Shown here: one piece after another, positions 15,874 through 25,084 of the stretch
Position numbering within the stretch: position 1 is the stretch's first letter
Layout: every line of letters begins with the position of its first letter
Position numbers and translations under genes: made by a program
Notes under the pieces: generated by a model
Databases searched by the model: none
Told to the model about the DNA's origin: nothing
Seen by the model: the letters and a program-made list of their open reading frames with translations, nothing else
DNA from: Ectopseudomonas alcaliphila
GTDB taxonomy: Bacteria; Pseudomonadota; Gammaproteobacteria; Pseudomonadales; Pseudomonadaceae
Direction of reading: 5' to 3'
Length of the DNA stretch: 64,000 nucleotides
Assembly (NCBI RefSeq): GCF_900101755.1
Contig: NZ_FNAE01000009.1
Coordinates: forward strand, 90,167 to 154,166

Positions 15874-16788
15874 ATGAATCGCTGGGAAGGACTCGACGAA
15901 TTCGTCGCCGTCGCCGAATGTGGGCAGTTCAGTGCCGCCGCCGAGCGCCTGGGATTGTCCACTTCGCAGGTCAGCCGCCAGGTCGCACGCCTAGAAGAAC
16001 GCCTGCAGAGCCGCCTGTTCTATCGCAGCACCAGGCGAGTGGCGCTGACCGAAGCCGGGCAGTTGTTCCTGCAACACTGTCAGCGCTTGCAGGATGCGCG
16101 CGAAGAAGCCCTGCGAGCAGTCGGCGATCTCGGCGCTGAACCCAAGGGACTGTTACGCATGACCTGCGCAGTGGCTTATGGCGAGCGCTTCATCGTGCCG
16201 CTGGTCAACGACTTCATGGCGCGGCATCCACAATTGCGCGTGGAGATCGAACTGTCCAACCGCCAGCTCGATATGCTGCACGAAGGCCTGGACCTGGCCA
16301 TCCGCCTGGGGCGCCTGCAGGACTCGCGCCTGATGGCCGCGCGCCTCGCGCCTCGCGAAATGTATCTGTGCGCTGCTCCCGGCTATCTGCAGCGCTACGG
16401 GCGCCCGCACTCATTGTCCGAGCTGGCCCGCCACAATTGCCTGGTGGGTAGCAGCGATCACTGGAGCTTCGTCGACAACGGCAGGGAGACGCAGATGCGC
16501 GTACAGGGCAACTGGCGCTGCAACAGCGGCCAGGCGGTACTCGACGCAGCGCTGCACGGCTTCGGCCTGTGTCAGCTACCGGATTACTACGTGCTGGAAC
16601 ATCTGAGCAGCGGCGCGCTTGTGTCTCTGCTGGAACAGCACCGACCGCCTAATACCGCAGTCTGGGCGCTCTATCCGCAGCAACGACACCTCTCGCCGAA
16701 GGTGCGCCAGTTGGTTGACCATCTCAAGGCGGGGCTCAGCGAGCGCATCGAGTACCGCCCGCAACAGAATGTCACAGCCAACGGTTGA
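15874..16788 (+). CDS. LysR-type regulator, probably of formaldehyde detoxification (GfnR-like)
   Basis: This 304-residue protein has an N-terminal winged helix-turn-helix (about residues 3-62, with AAAERLGLSTSQVSRQVARL as recognition region) and a C-terminal periplasmic-binding-like effector domain. The ATG at 15874 is chosen because AGGAGAAG lies upstream and the conserved LysR sequence starts here. The equivalent gene in P. aeruginosa, beside frmA/adhC, is gfnR, an activator of glutathione-dependent formaldehyde neutralisation; the same role is inferred from position. Its effector is not evident from sequence. Confidence 0.85.
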   Translation: MNRWEGLDEFVAVAECGQFSAAAERLGLSTSQVSRQVARLEERLQSRLFYRSTRRVALTEAGQLFLQHCQRLQDAREEALRAVGDLGAEPKGLLRMTCAVAYGERFIVPLVNDFMARHPQLRVEIELSNRQLDMLHEGLDLAIRLGRLQDSRLMAARLAPREMYLCAAPGYLQRYGRPHSLSELARHNCLVGSSDHWSFVDNGRETQMRVQGNWRCNSGQAVLDAALHGFGLCQLPDYYVLEHLSSGALVSLLEQHRPPNTAVWALYPQQRHLSPKVRQLVDHLKAGLSERIEYRPQQNVTANG

Positions 16789-16877
16789 ACCGTGAGGTAT
16801 CAGCGAGGCCATACTGAGAGCAGGATTCTTTCAGCGGCCCTTGTGCCGCTTCCCCCTGGCAACAGAAGGAAAACCTC

Positions 16878-17192
16878 ATGCAAGTCATGGTCAATAGCGA
16901 TAACCACATCCACGGTTCTGCCGCCCTGGAAGACCGGGTACGTGGCCGGGTAACCGACAAGCTCAAGCGTTTCGAGGATTACCTGACCCGCATCGAAGTC
17001 CATTTCAACGATGAGAATAGCCACAAGAGCGGCAGCCAGGACAAACGCTGCCAGCTGGAGGCGCGCCTGAAAGGCCGTGACCCGGTTTCGGTCAGCCATA
17101 ACGCCGACCAACTGGAGCAGGCGCTGGAAGGCGCCATCGACAAGCTCGGCACGGTGCTGGAGCGCAACATCGACAAGCAGCGCCCCAACTGA
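16878..17192 (+). CDS. Short HPF/RaiA-type ribosome hibernation factor
   Basis: This 104-residue protein matches the short S30AE/HPF fold: a beta strand with QVMVNSDNHIHGS, a helix (DRVRGRVTDKLKRFEDYL), strands with RIEVHFNDEN and RCQLEARLKGRDPVSVSH, and a second helix rich in charge. Such proteins bind the 30S decoding centre of idle ribosomes. The first helix and strand order are clear, but the protein is more divergent than the rpoN-linked HPF of Pseudomonas, so it is a second paralogue. AAGGAAAA precedes the ATG. It converges with ispD, with only 3 bp between the two stops and no clear terminator. Confidence 0.8.
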   Translation: MQVMVNSDNHIHGSAALEDRVRGRVTDKLKRFEDYLTRIEVHFNDENSHKSGSQDKRCQLEARLKGRDPVSVSHNADQLEQALEGAIDKLGTVLERNIDKQRPN

Positions 17193-17195
17193 CCG

Positions 17196-17903
17196 TTAGC
17201 GCTGCCGATTGCGCTCGGCCCAGGCCTGCTTCAACCAGGCCAGGTCCTCGGGGCGGGTGATCTTGAGATTGTCCGCCCTTCCTTCCACCAGACGCGGCGC
17301 CTGCCCGCGCCACTCCAGTGCCGAAGCCTCATCGGTGATTTGCGCGCCCGCCGCCAGTGCGCCACGCAGCGCCTGGCTCAGCGCCGCAAGACGAAACATC
17401 TGCGGCGTATAGGCCTGCCAGATCAGGTTGCGGTCGACGGTTTCCGCCACCCGCCCATCCGCGCCAGCACGCTTGAGGGTATCGCGCACCGGCACCGCCA
17501 GCAGGCCACCGACCGGATCGTCCGCCAGAACAGCCAGCAAACGGTCCAGGTCTTCACGCGCCAGATTGGGCCGCGCCGCGTCGTGCACCAGCACCCAGTC
17601 TTCGGCACCTGCCCCGACAGCCTGTAGCAGATCAAGACCCGCCAGTACCGAGTCGCCACGCTCGCGTCCGCCAGGTGCGCGGCGTACGCGTGGATCACTG
17701 GCCATGGCCAACTGCGGCCAGTAAGGATCGTCCACGGCCAGGCACACCACAGCGCCCAAAAGGTCAGGGTGATCGAGAAAACAGTCCAGGGTGTGTTCGA
17801 CGATGCAGCGCCCGGCGACTTGCAGGTACTGCTTGGGTCGGTCGGCGGCCATTCGCGAACCGACACCAGCGGCCGGAACCACCAGCCAGAATTTACCGCT
17901 CAT
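17196..17903 (-). CDS. ispD: 2-C-methyl-D-erythritol 4-phosphate cytidylyltransferase
   Basis: This 235-residue MEP-pathway enzyme forms CDP-methylerythritol. The nucleotide-binding N-terminus is VVPAAGVGSRMAADRPKQYL (residues about 8-27), and VLVHDAARPNL (about 103-113) and the late TDEASALEW are conserved. Its start overlaps the ftsB stop as ATGA, giving a coupled ftsB-ispD unit that is widespread in gammaproteobacteria. Confidence 0.97.
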   Translation of the reverse strand: MSGKFWLVVPAAGVGSRMAADRPKQYLQVAGRCIVEHTLDCFLDHPDLLGAVVCLAVDDPYWPQLAMASDPRVRRAPGGRERGDSVLAGLDLLQAVGAGAEDWVLVHDAARPNLAREDLDRLLAVLADDPVGGLLAVPVRDTLKRAGADGRVAETVDRNLIWQAYTPQMFRLAALSQALRGALAAGAQITDEASALEWRGQAPRLVEGRADNLKITRPEDLAWLKQAWAERNRQR

Positions 17904-18178
17904 TCGGTCAACAGATAGAGGGTTTCACCCTCTTTGAGCATGCCCAGCTCCTGACGCGCCCGTTCTTCCACGGTTTCCATGCCACGCTTGAGCTCCATCA
18001 CCTCAGCCTCGAGGATACGGTTGCGCTCCAGCAACCGCTCGTTCTCGCCCTGCTGTTCGGCGATCTGCTGTTGCAGACGGCTGGCAGACGCCAGGCTGCC
18101 GTCGCCTATCCACAGTCGATACTGCAGACCGACCAGCAACAGGATCAGCACGATAAACAGCCAATACGGACTACGCAT
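17900..18178 (-). CDS. ftsB: Cell division protein FtsB
   Basis: This 92-residue bitopic inner-membrane protein of the FtsQBL divisome complex has a short cytoplasmic N-terminus (MRSPY), one transmembrane helix (WLFIVLILLLVGLQYRLW) and a periplasmic coiled coil (residues about 30-75, with LQQQIAEQQGENERLLERNR). A conserved end contains ARQELGMLKEGETLY. The start at 18178 matches other Pseudomonas FtsB proteins. Several in-frame ATGs upstream (18202, 18208, 18226) would add up to 16 residues, and none has a clear ribosome binding site. It follows the eno terminator and precedes ispD. Confidence 0.92.
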   Translation of the reverse strand: MRSPYWLFIVLILLLVGLQYRLWIGDGSLASASRLQQQIAEQQGENERLLERNRILEAEVMELKRGMETVEERARQELGMLKEGETLYLLTE

Positions 18179-18314
18179 GGAGCGGCTCGCAGATTGAGTC
18201 ATCGGCATGGTAGGGGCTGCGTTCATGCTTGAAAAGAAGCCGTCTGATGAGTGACATGGGGTTTCGGTACCTGCATCCGTGCATTGGTTCCCAAGGATCG
18301 ACGAAGCGTCCACG

Positions 18315-18340
18315 AAAAAGGGCGACTTGCGTCGCCCATT
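18315..18340 (-). terminator. Terminator downstream of eno
   Basis: On the minus strand GGGCGAC-GCAA-GTCGCCC is followed by five T. It stands about 260 bp after the eno stop codon, so the eno transcript would include a long structured 3' region, and 137 bp before the ftsB start. Confidence 0.88.
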
Positions 18341-18345
18341 TTCAG

Positions 18346-18599
18346 ACTAGAACGATCTCGCGAGCTAGAGACCTACAAGGCGCAACGACCAACGGGAGTA
18401 ACAGCCGAAGGCTGGCCCGAAGGGTGAGCGCCAGCGAATCAAACAGGCGAGGAACGGTCGGAGTCGCGCTCGACTTTACTGAAGTAAATGAGCATTACTC
18501 GTTTCACTCGCCCTTCGGGCCGTCCTCCGGACGTTCAGTGACAAGTCACTGTCCGAGCCTGTTTTTAACGCAGTAGGGCCGACGCGCAGCAGATCGTGA
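18346..18599. other. Structured gene-free element in the eno 3' region
   Basis: No credible gene occupies these 254 bp. The DNA holds nested inverted repeats: outer arms AAACAGGC (18441-18448) and GCCTGTTT (18557-18564), with inner palindromes TTTACT-GA-AGTAAA (18475-18488) and CAGTGAC-AA-GTCACTG (18536-18551). The left half contains further short hairpins (AGCC-GAA-GGCT and others). It would be transcribed as eno 3' untranslated RNA. It could be a multicopy intergenic element, a processed RNA or a remnant; no known RNA family was recognised. Confidence 0.6.
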
Positions 18600-19889
18600 T
18601 CAGCCGCGGAACTCGGCACGGCCCTTGTATGGGGCTTTGGCGCCGAGCTGCTCTTCGATACGCAGCAGCTGGTTGTACTTGGAAACGCGGTCGGAGCGGC
18701 ACAGCGAACCGGTCTTGATCTGACCGGCGGCAGTACCCACGGCCAGGTCGGCGATGGTGCTGTCTTCGGTTTCGCCGCTGCGGTGCGAGATCACTGCGGT
18801 GAAACCTGCAGCCTTGGCCATCTGGATGGCTTCCAGCGTCTCGGTCAGCGAGCCGATCTGGTTGAACTTGATCAGGATCGAGTTGCCGATCTGCTCATCG
18901 ATGCCGCGCTTGAGGATCTTGGTGTTGGTGACGAACAGGTCGTCGCCCACCAGTTGTACCTTGGCGCCGATCTTGTCGGTCAGCACTTTCCAGCTGGCCC
19001 AGTCGGACTCGTCCATGCCGTCTTCGATGGAGATGATCGGATAACGCTCGGTCAGACCGGCCAGGTAGTCGGCGAAGCCTTCACCGCTGAATACCTTGCC
19101 CTCGCCAGCCAGGTCGTATTGACCGTCCTTGTAGAACTCGCTCGATGCGCAGTCCAGCGCCAGGGTCACGTCGTCGCCCAGCTTGTAGCCGGCGTTGGCA
19201 ACGGCTTCGGCGATGGCTGCCAGGGCGTCTTCGTTGGAGGCCAGGTTCGGTGCAAAACCACCCTCGTCACCCACAGCGGTGTTCAGGCCACGAGCCTTGA
19301 GCACGGCTTTGAGGTGATGGAAGATCTCGGCGCCCATGCGCAGGGCGTCGGCGAAATTCTTGGCGCCGACCGGCTGCACCATGAACTCCTGGATGTCGAC
19401 GTTGTTGTCGGCGTGCTCGCCGCCGTTGATGATGTTCATCATCGGCACCGGCATGGAGTAGACGCCCGGGGTGCCGTTCAGGTCGGCGATGTGCGCGTAC
19501 AGCGGCACGCCCTTGGCCTGAGCAGCGGCCTTGGCGGCAGCCAGGGACACGGCGAGGATGGCATTGGCGCCCAGAGTCGCCTTGTTCTCGGTACCGTCGA
19601 GTTCGATCATCGCGCGGTCCAGAGCTTTCTGGTCGACGGCGTCTTTGCCGAGCAGCAGGTCACGGATCGGGCCGTTGATATTGGCGACGGCCTTCAGCAC
19701 GCCCTTGCCCAGGTAACGGCTCTTGTCGCCGTCACGCAGCTCCAGCGCTTCGCGCGAGCCAGTGGAGGCGCCAGACGGAGCGCACGCGCTGCCGACGATA
19801 CCGCCTTCCAGAATTACATCCGCTTCCACGGTGGGGTTGCCGCGGGAGTCGAGAACCTCACGACCCTTGATGTCGACGATCTTTGCCAT
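18600..19889 (-). CDS. eno: Enolase
   Basis: This 429-residue glycolytic enzyme interconverts 2-phosphoglycerate and phosphoenolpyruvate, and is also a component of the RNA degradosome. The N-terminal MAKIVDIKGREVLDSRGNPT, metal ligands in LALDCASSEFY and ISIEDGMDE, and the signature LIKFNQIGSLTETLEAI are intact, with SHRSGETED after it. The ATG at 19889 starts the conserved sequence. It lies 147 bp downstream of kdsA on the same strand, a gap in which no distinct promoter was resolved. The following 3' region is unusually long and structured. Confidence 0.98.
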   Translation of the reverse strand: MAKIVDIKGREVLDSRGNPTVEADVILEGGIVGSACAPSGASTGSREALELRDGDKSRYLGKGVLKAVANINGPIRDLLLGKDAVDQKALDRAMIELDGTENKATLGANAILAVSLAAAKAAAQAKGVPLYAHIADLNGTPGVYSMPVPMMNIINGGEHADNNVDIQEFMVQPVGAKNFADALRMGAEIFHHLKAVLKARGLNTAVGDEGGFAPNLASNEDALAAIAEAVANAGYKLGDDVTLALDCASSEFYKDGQYDLAGEGKVFSGEGFADYLAGLTERYPIISIEDGMDESDWASWKVLTDKIGAKVQLVGDDLFVTNTKILKRGIDEQIGNSILIKFNQIGSLTETLEAIQMAKAAGFTAVISHRSGETEDSTIADLAVGTAAGQIKTGSLCRSDRVSKYNQLLRIEEQLGAKAPYKGRAEFRG

Positions 19890-20036
19890 TCTTGATAACG
19901 CTCCAAAGGTTGACGATAAGACGGCAGCAGCAGGCTGCACTGGGCCGTCGCTGCCCGAGGGCAGATCGACGGCTCACTCTGACTCACGGGTCAGGGGGAT
20001 TTTTCTCGGGCGGCACTTTACCGGATTACGACCGGC

Positions 20037-20882
20037 TCAGGCAGTCTCGATTGGCGGAAAACTCTTGATCAGGTCATCCAGCTGCTTGAGCTGGGTGAGG
20101 AACGGCTCCAGCTTGTTCAGACGCAGGGCACAGGGGCCGTCGCACTTGGCGTTTTCCGGATCCGGATGGGCTTCGAGGAACAGACCCGCCAGGCCCTGGC
20201 TCATGCCGGCCTTGGCCAGGTCGGTGACCTGGGCGCGGCGGCCGCCAGCGGAGTCGGCGCGACCACCCGGCATCTGCAGGGCGTGGGTCACGTCGAAGAA
20301 CACCGGGTACTCGAACTGCTTCATGATGCCGAAGCCGAGCATGTCCACCACCAGGTTGTTGTAACCGAAGGAGGAACCACGCTCGCAAAGGATCAGCTGA
20401 TCGTTACCGGCCTCTTCGCACTTGGTCAGGATGTGCTTCATTTCCTGCGGAGCGAGGAACTGAGCCTTCTTGATATTGATCACAGCACCGGTCTTGGCCA
20501 TGGCCACCACCAGGTCGGTCTGCCGCGAGAGGAAGGCCGGCAGCTGGATGATGTCGCACACTTCGGCCACGGCAGCTGCCTGATGCGGCTCATGGACGTC
20601 GGTGATTACCGGCACGCCGAAGGTCTTCTTCACTTCCTCGAAGATCTTCATGCCCTCTTCCAGACCCGGGCCACGGAAAGAAGTGACGGAGGAACGATTG
20701 GCCTTGTCGAAACTGGCCTTGAATACATAAGGGATGCCGAGCTTCTCGGTCACCCGCACGTATTCCTCGCAGGCCTGCATGGCCAGGTCACGCGACTCGA
20801 GCACGTTGATGCCACCGAACAGCACGAACGGCTTGTCGTTGGCGATCTCGATGCCGCGAACCTTGATGATCTTCTGTGCCAT
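20037..20882 (-). CDS. kdsA: 3-deoxy-8-phosphooctulonate synthase (Kdo-8-P synthase)
   Basis: This 281-residue enzyme condenses arabinose 5-phosphate and phosphoenolpyruvate to Kdo 8-phosphate for lipopolysaccharide inner core. Conserved segments include FVLFGGINVLES (substrate entry), KASFDKANRSSVTSFRGPG, and PAFLSRQTDLVVAMAKTG. It starts 3 bp after the pyrG stop, indicating an operon. The pyrG-kdsA-eno order is the usual Pseudomonas one. Confidence 0.98.
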   Translation of the reverse strand: MAQKIIKVRGIEIANDKPFVLFGGINVLESRDLAMQACEEYVRVTEKLGIPYVFKASFDKANRSSVTSFRGPGLEEGMKIFEEVKKTFGVPVITDVHEPHQAAAVAEVCDIIQLPAFLSRQTDLVVAMAKTGAVINIKKAQFLAPQEMKHILTKCEEAGNDQLILCERGSSFGYNNLVVDMLGFGIMKQFEYPVFFDVTHALQMPGGRADSAGGRRAQVTDLAKAGMSQGLAGLFLEAHPDPENAKCDGPCALRLNKLEPFLTQLKQLDDLIKSFPPIETA

Positions 20883-20885
20883 GTT

Positions 20886-22517
20886 TCAGACCTTCTTCGC
20901 TTTCTGAGCCAGCGCGGCGTTGACGAAACCGCTGAACAGCGGGTGACCATCACGCGGCGTGGAGGTGAATTCCGGGTGGAACTGGCACGCGACGAACCAC
21001 GGATGGTCCGGTGCCTCGACCACTTCGACCAACGCGCCATCGCCGGAACGACCGGTGACCTTGAGGCCAGCCTCGGTCAGTTTCGGCAGCAGGTTGTTGT
21101 TCACCTCGTAACGGTGGCGGTGACGCTCGACGATCACGTCCTTGCCGTAGCAGTCATGCACCAGCGAACCGGCCTGCAGCTGGCAATCCTGCGCACCCAG
21201 ACGCATGGTGCCGCCCAGATCGGAGCTCTCGCTGCGCTGCTCGGTGGCGCCGGTCGCGTCCTGCCATTCGGTAATCAGACCCACCACCGGATGAGCACTG
21301 GCCATGTCGAATTCGGACGAGTTGGCGTCGGTCCAACCCACGACATTGCGCGCATACTCGATCACTGCCACCTGCATGCCGAGGCAGATGCCCAGGTAAG
21401 GGATCTTGTTCTCACGGGCGTACTGCACGGTCTTGATCTTGCCTTCCACGCCACGCAGACCGAAGCCACCCGGCACCAGGATGGCGTCGACGCCTTCGAG
21501 CAGCGAGGTGCCCTGGTTCTCGATGTCTTCGGAATCGATGTAGCGCAGGTTGACCTTGGTGCGGTTCTGGATGCCGGCGTGACTCATCGCTTCGATCAGC
21601 GACTTGTAGGCGTCCAGCAGTTCCATGTACTTGCCGACCATGGCGATGGTGACTTCTTTTTCCGGGTTGAGCTTGGCATCGACGACGCGGTCCCACTCGG
21701 ACAGGTCGGCGCCGCCGCACTCCAGGCCGAAACGCTCGACGACGAAATCGTCCAGGCCCTGGGCATGCAGCACACCCGGAATCTTGTAGATGGTGTCGAC
21801 GTCTTCCAGGCTGATCACCGCACGCTCTTCGACGTTGGTGAACAGGGCGATCTTGCGCCGCGAGGACACATCGATCGGGTGGTCGGAGCGGCACACCAGC
21901 ACGTCAGGCTGCAGGCCGATGGAGCGCAGTTCCTTGACCGAATGCTGGGTCGGCTTGGTCTTGGTCTCACCGGCGGTGGCGATGTACGGCACCAGGGTCA
22001 GGTGCATCAGCATGGCGCGCTTGGCGCCCACTTCCACGCGCAGTTGGCGAATGGCTTCGAGGAACGGCTGCGACTCGATGTCGCCGACGGTACCGCCGAT
22101 TTCCACCAGGGCCACGTCGGCATCGCCGGCACCCTTGATGATGCGACGCTTGATCTCGTCGGTGATGTGCGGAATGACCTGGATGGTCGCCCCCAGGTAG
22201 TCACCACGGCGCTCCTTGCGCAGTACGTCTTCGTACACACGGCCGGTGGTGAAGTTGTTGCTCTTGCTCATCGTGGTGCGGATGAAGCGCTCGTAGTGGC
22301 CCAGATCGAGGTCGGTCTCGGCACCGTCGTGGGTGACGAACACCTCACCGTGCTGGAACGGGCTCATGGTGCCCGGATCGACGTTGATGTAAGGGTCCAG
22401 CTTGAGCATGGTGACCTTCAGGCCCCGCGCCTCCAGGATGGCCGCCAGTGAAGCCGAGGCGATGCCTTTCCCCAATGAAGAAACAACACCACCCGTGACG
22501 AAGATGTAGCGCGTCAT
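20886..22517 (-). CDS. pyrG: CTP synthase
   Basis: This 543-residue enzyme makes CTP from UTP using glutamine. The N-terminal synthetase domain (about 1-266) begins MTRYIFVTGGVVSSLGKGI with its ATP-binding loop. The C-terminal class I glutamine amidotransferase domain has the nucleophile in LGICLGMQ near residue 379 and the histidine-glutamate pair in CQFHPEF. It leads the pyrG-kdsA pair. The 151 bp to tilS upstream contain no gene. Confidence 0.98.
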   Translation of the reverse strand: MTRYIFVTGGVVSSLGKGIASASLAAILEARGLKVTMLKLDPYINVDPGTMSPFQHGEVFVTHDGAETDLDLGHYERFIRTTMSKSNNFTTGRVYEDVLRKERRGDYLGATIQVIPHITDEIKRRIIKGAGDADVALVEIGGTVGDIESQPFLEAIRQLRVEVGAKRAMLMHLTLVPYIATAGETKTKPTQHSVKELRSIGLQPDVLVCRSDHPIDVSSRRKIALFTNVEERAVISLEDVDTIYKIPGVLHAQGLDDFVVERFGLECGGADLSEWDRVVDAKLNPEKEVTIAMVGKYMELLDAYKSLIEAMSHAGIQNRTKVNLRYIDSEDIENQGTSLLEGVDAILVPGGFGLRGVEGKIKTVQYARENKIPYLGICLGMQVAVIEYARNVVGWTDANSSEFDMASAHPVVGLITEWQDATGATEQRSESSDLGGTMRLGAQDCQLQAGSLVHDCYGKDVIVERHRHRYEVNNNLLPKLTEAGLKVTGRSGDGALVEVVEAPDHPWFVACQFHPEFTSTPRDGHPLFSGFVNAALAQKAKKV

Positions 22518-22668
22518 GAAAAACCCTAGAAGTCTGCGTTTAAGCGGTCAGTGCCGCCGGGGAAAGCGAAGGAGCGCCATCAGTACGAACAATGGCAAGC
22601 TCGCCAAGCTCCCTGAGGGAGTCGGCAAAAGCTGTAGTAAGACGGGAGCGTAGTCTACCCGAAAGCCC

Positions 22669-23994
22669 TTACCAGCTCAAACCTTGCGCGCCGATAGGCG
22701 GCGACCAGTGCAGACGCGCCCCGCAGGCTTCGATTTCTGACGACTGCGACAGGTTCGCCACCGCCATCAGTTCGTCGCCATCGAACAGCAGCGGCAGGCG
22801 TGGACGCGCGAATGCCGGCACCCGCAGTTCGTTGAGCAGACGCTTGAGATCGCGCCGGCCACGCCCCGGCACCTGCAGCGACTCACCACCCTGGCGGTAG
22901 CGCAAATGCCAGCGACCTTGCGGCAGCTCGCCCAGTAAATGCACACGACCATTGCCGGGAAGTTCGACCGACTCGGGAAACGCGCCACAGGGTAGATCGA
23001 TTGCATCGAGCGGCTGCAGCCACTCACCACTGAGCCACCAGAGCCGACCGTCGGCACGATGCAGCTCACCATCGGCCAGTCGCCAGACTGGTGCCGCATC
23101 CAAACCAGCATCACGCAGGTCACACCAGCCCGCCCAGTGATCGCTATCAGGCATACGGCTAAGCGGCGCCAACCAATGTCGCAGCAGATTGCGCTGACGC
23201 GCACCACTCAGAGCAGTCACTGCCGACAAGTCCAGAGACGGCAGGGGCAGCCAGGGGCATGCAGAAACGCCGCGAGCACCCAGCAGATCCATCTCCGCTA
23301 ACTCATCGAGCAGTTGCTGCGCTTCAGACAGATGGCTTGCGCTGCGCGCCAGACTATTCGACGCCTGCGGCCAGCGCTCAGCCAGCAGCGGCATCACCTG
23401 CCTGCGCAGGAAGTTGCGACTGAAACGCTCGTCGGCATTGCTCGGGTCCTCGATCCAAGCAAGCCCGTGGCTCTGCGCATAGGCCTGCAGCTCAGCCCGG
23501 GAACAATCGAGCAGCGGCCGAACCAGACTGCCCTGCCCCAGCGGTCGACTGGCCGGCATCGCCGCCAGCCCACGCACGCCAGCACCGCGTAATACACGAA
23601 ACAGCAGCGTTTCGGCCTGATCATCGCGGTGCTGGGCACTGAGCAGCACGTCGCCCGCGCTCAGCTGCTCGCTGAAAGCCTGGTAACGCGCACGTCGCGC
23701 GGCCTGCTCGAGACTGGCCCCAGGCGTGACCTGAACCCTGGCGACGTCGAGAGGAATGTCCAGCTGCTCGCAAACACTTGCACAATGCGCGGGCCAGGCG
23801 TTGGCCGCAGGCTGCAGCCCATGATGGACATGAATGGCAGAAATCGGCGGCAGGCCCTCACGCCGAGCCCAGTCGGCGAGCACGTGCAGCAGCACGCTGG
23901 AATCCAGGCCACCAGAGAAGGCAACGCGCCACGCCGGGGCCGCACGCCAGGGCTGCAAGGCCTGGCGCAGGCGAAGTTCGAGAGCAGTCATCAT
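22669..23994 (-). CDS. tilS: tRNA(Ile)-lysidine synthase
   Basis: This 441-residue ATP-dependent enzyme modifies C34 of tRNA-Ile(CAU) to lysidine, which is essential for AUA decoding. The PP-loop AFSGGLDSSVLLHVL lies at residues about 25-39. HVHHGLQP and the conserved HRDDQAETLLFRVLRGAG follow, then the C-terminal TilS domains. Two adjacent ATGs at 23994 and 23991 are possible starts. It lies downstream of accA after a hairpin terminator. Confidence 0.96.
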   Translation of the reverse strand: MMTALELRLRQALQPWRAAPAWRVAFSGGLDSSVLLHVLADWARREGLPPISAIHVHHGLQPAANAWPAHCASVCEQLDIPLDVARVQVTPGASLEQAARRARYQAFSEQLSAGDVLLSAQHRDDQAETLLFRVLRGAGVRGLAAMPASRPLGQGSLVRPLLDCSRAELQAYAQSHGLAWIEDPSNADERFSRNFLRRQVMPLLAERWPQASNSLARSASHLSEAQQLLDELAEMDLLGARGVSACPWLPLPSLDLSAVTALSGARQRNLLRHWLAPLSRMPDSDHWAGWCDLRDAGLDAAPVWRLADGELHRADGRLWWLSGEWLQPLDAIDLPCGAFPESVELPGNGRVHLLGELPQGRWHLRYRQGGESLQVPGRGRRDLKRLLNELRVPAFARPRLPLLFDGDELMAVANLSQSSEIEACGARLHWSPPIGAQGLSW

Positions 23995-24001
23995 TCAAGC
24001 T

Positions 24002-24030
24002 TAAACAACAACGGGCCCGAAGGCCCGTTG
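24002..24030 (-). terminator. Terminator between accA and tilS
   Basis: CAACGGGCC-CGAA-GGCCCGTTG (24009-24030) forms a strong hairpin. On the minus strand it is followed by the T-rich but interrupted TTGTTGTTTAA. It begins 20 bp after the accA stop codon, so read-through into tilS is possible. Confidence 0.75.
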
Positions 24031-24049
24031 ATATATGCGTAGAAACGAC

Positions 24050-25000
24050 TCAGGCGATGCCGTAGCTCATCAAACGGTCATAACGACGCTTGAGCAGCGC
24101 CTCGGTGTCGTGCTGCTGCAGGCTGGCCAGTTGCTTGGTCAGTTCCTGGCGGATCGACTCGGAAGCTGCTGCCGGATCACGGTGCGCGCCGCCCAGCGGC
24201 TCGCCGATCACCTGATCGACGATACCCAGATCCTTCAGACGCTCAGCGGTGATGCCCATGGCTTCAGCGGCATCTGGCGCCTTCTCGGCGGTACGCCAGA
24301 GAATCGAGGCACAACCTTCCGGCGAGATCACCGAGTAGGTGGAGTATTGCAGCATGTTCAGCTGATCGCAGACACCGATGGCCAGCGCACCGCCAGAACC
24401 ACCCTCACCGATCACCGTGGCGATGATCGGAGTTTTCAGGCGCGCCATCACGCGCAGGTTCCAGGCGATAGCCTCGCTCTGACCACGCTCCTCGGCATCG
24501 ATACCCGGGTAGGCACCGGGGGTGTCGATGAAGGTGAGGATCGGCATCTTGAAGCGCTCGGCCATTTCCATCAGGCGGCATGCCTTGCGATAGCCCTCAG
24601 GACGCGGCATGCCGAAGTTGCGACGCACCTTCTCGCGCACTTCACGGCCCTTCTGGTGGCCGATGATCATCACCGGCTGATCGCCCAGACGGGCAATACC
24701 GCCGACGATCGCGGCGTCGTCGGAGAAGTGGCGATCCCCGTGCAGCTCATCGAACTCGGTGAAGATGTGCTGGATGTAATCCAGGGTGTACGGGCGGCGC
24801 GGGTGGCGTGCCAACTGCGCGATTTGCCAACTGGTCAGGTTGCCGAAGATGCTTTCGGTCAGGGTGCTGCTCTTGTCCTGCAGGCGGGCAATCTCATCGC
24901 CGATATTCAGCGAGTTGTCGTTACCAACCAGGCGTAGCTCTTCGATCTTGGCTTGCAGGTCGGCGATCGGCTGTTCGAAATCGAGGAAATTCGGGTTCAT
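24050..25000 (-). CDS. accA: Acetyl-CoA carboxylase carboxyltransferase subunit alpha
   Basis: This 316-residue subunit, with AccD, transfers the carboxyl group from carboxybiotin to acetyl-CoA, the first step of fatty acid synthesis. The N-terminal MNPNFLDFEQPIADLQAKIE and the crotonase-like core with TVIGEGGSGGALAIGVCD are typical. The ATG at 25000 matches other Pseudomonas AccA proteins; an ATG two codons upstream is an alternative. It lies 136 bp downstream of dnaE, a gap with two perfect palindromes. Confidence 0.98.
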   Translation of the reverse strand: MNPNFLDFEQPIADLQAKIEELRLVGNDNSLNIGDEIARLQDKSSTLTESIFGNLTSWQIAQLARHPRRPYTLDYIQHIFTEFDELHGDRHFSDDAAIVGGIARLGDQPVMIIGHQKGREVREKVRRNFGMPRPEGYRKACRLMEMAERFKMPILTFIDTPGAYPGIDAEERGQSEAIAWNLRVMARLKTPIIATVIGEGGSGGALAIGVCDQLNMLQYSTYSVISPEGCASILWRTAEKAPDAAEAMGITAERLKDLGIVDQVIGEPLGGAHRDPAAASESIRQELTKQLASLQQHDTEALLKRRYDRLMSYGIA

Positions 25001-25084
25001 AGTCATCCGTCTTGCGTCGACGGCCAAGTGGCCGGGGAGCTGTATCCATTAGGCGCCCTACCTTAAGGGATAGGACGCAGCGGG

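Noticed and set aside
20166..22451. Open frame of 761 codons on the plus strand
   Set aside because: It is antisense to kdsA and pyrG, has no ribosome binding site or family similarity, and reflects the high G+C third-position bias.
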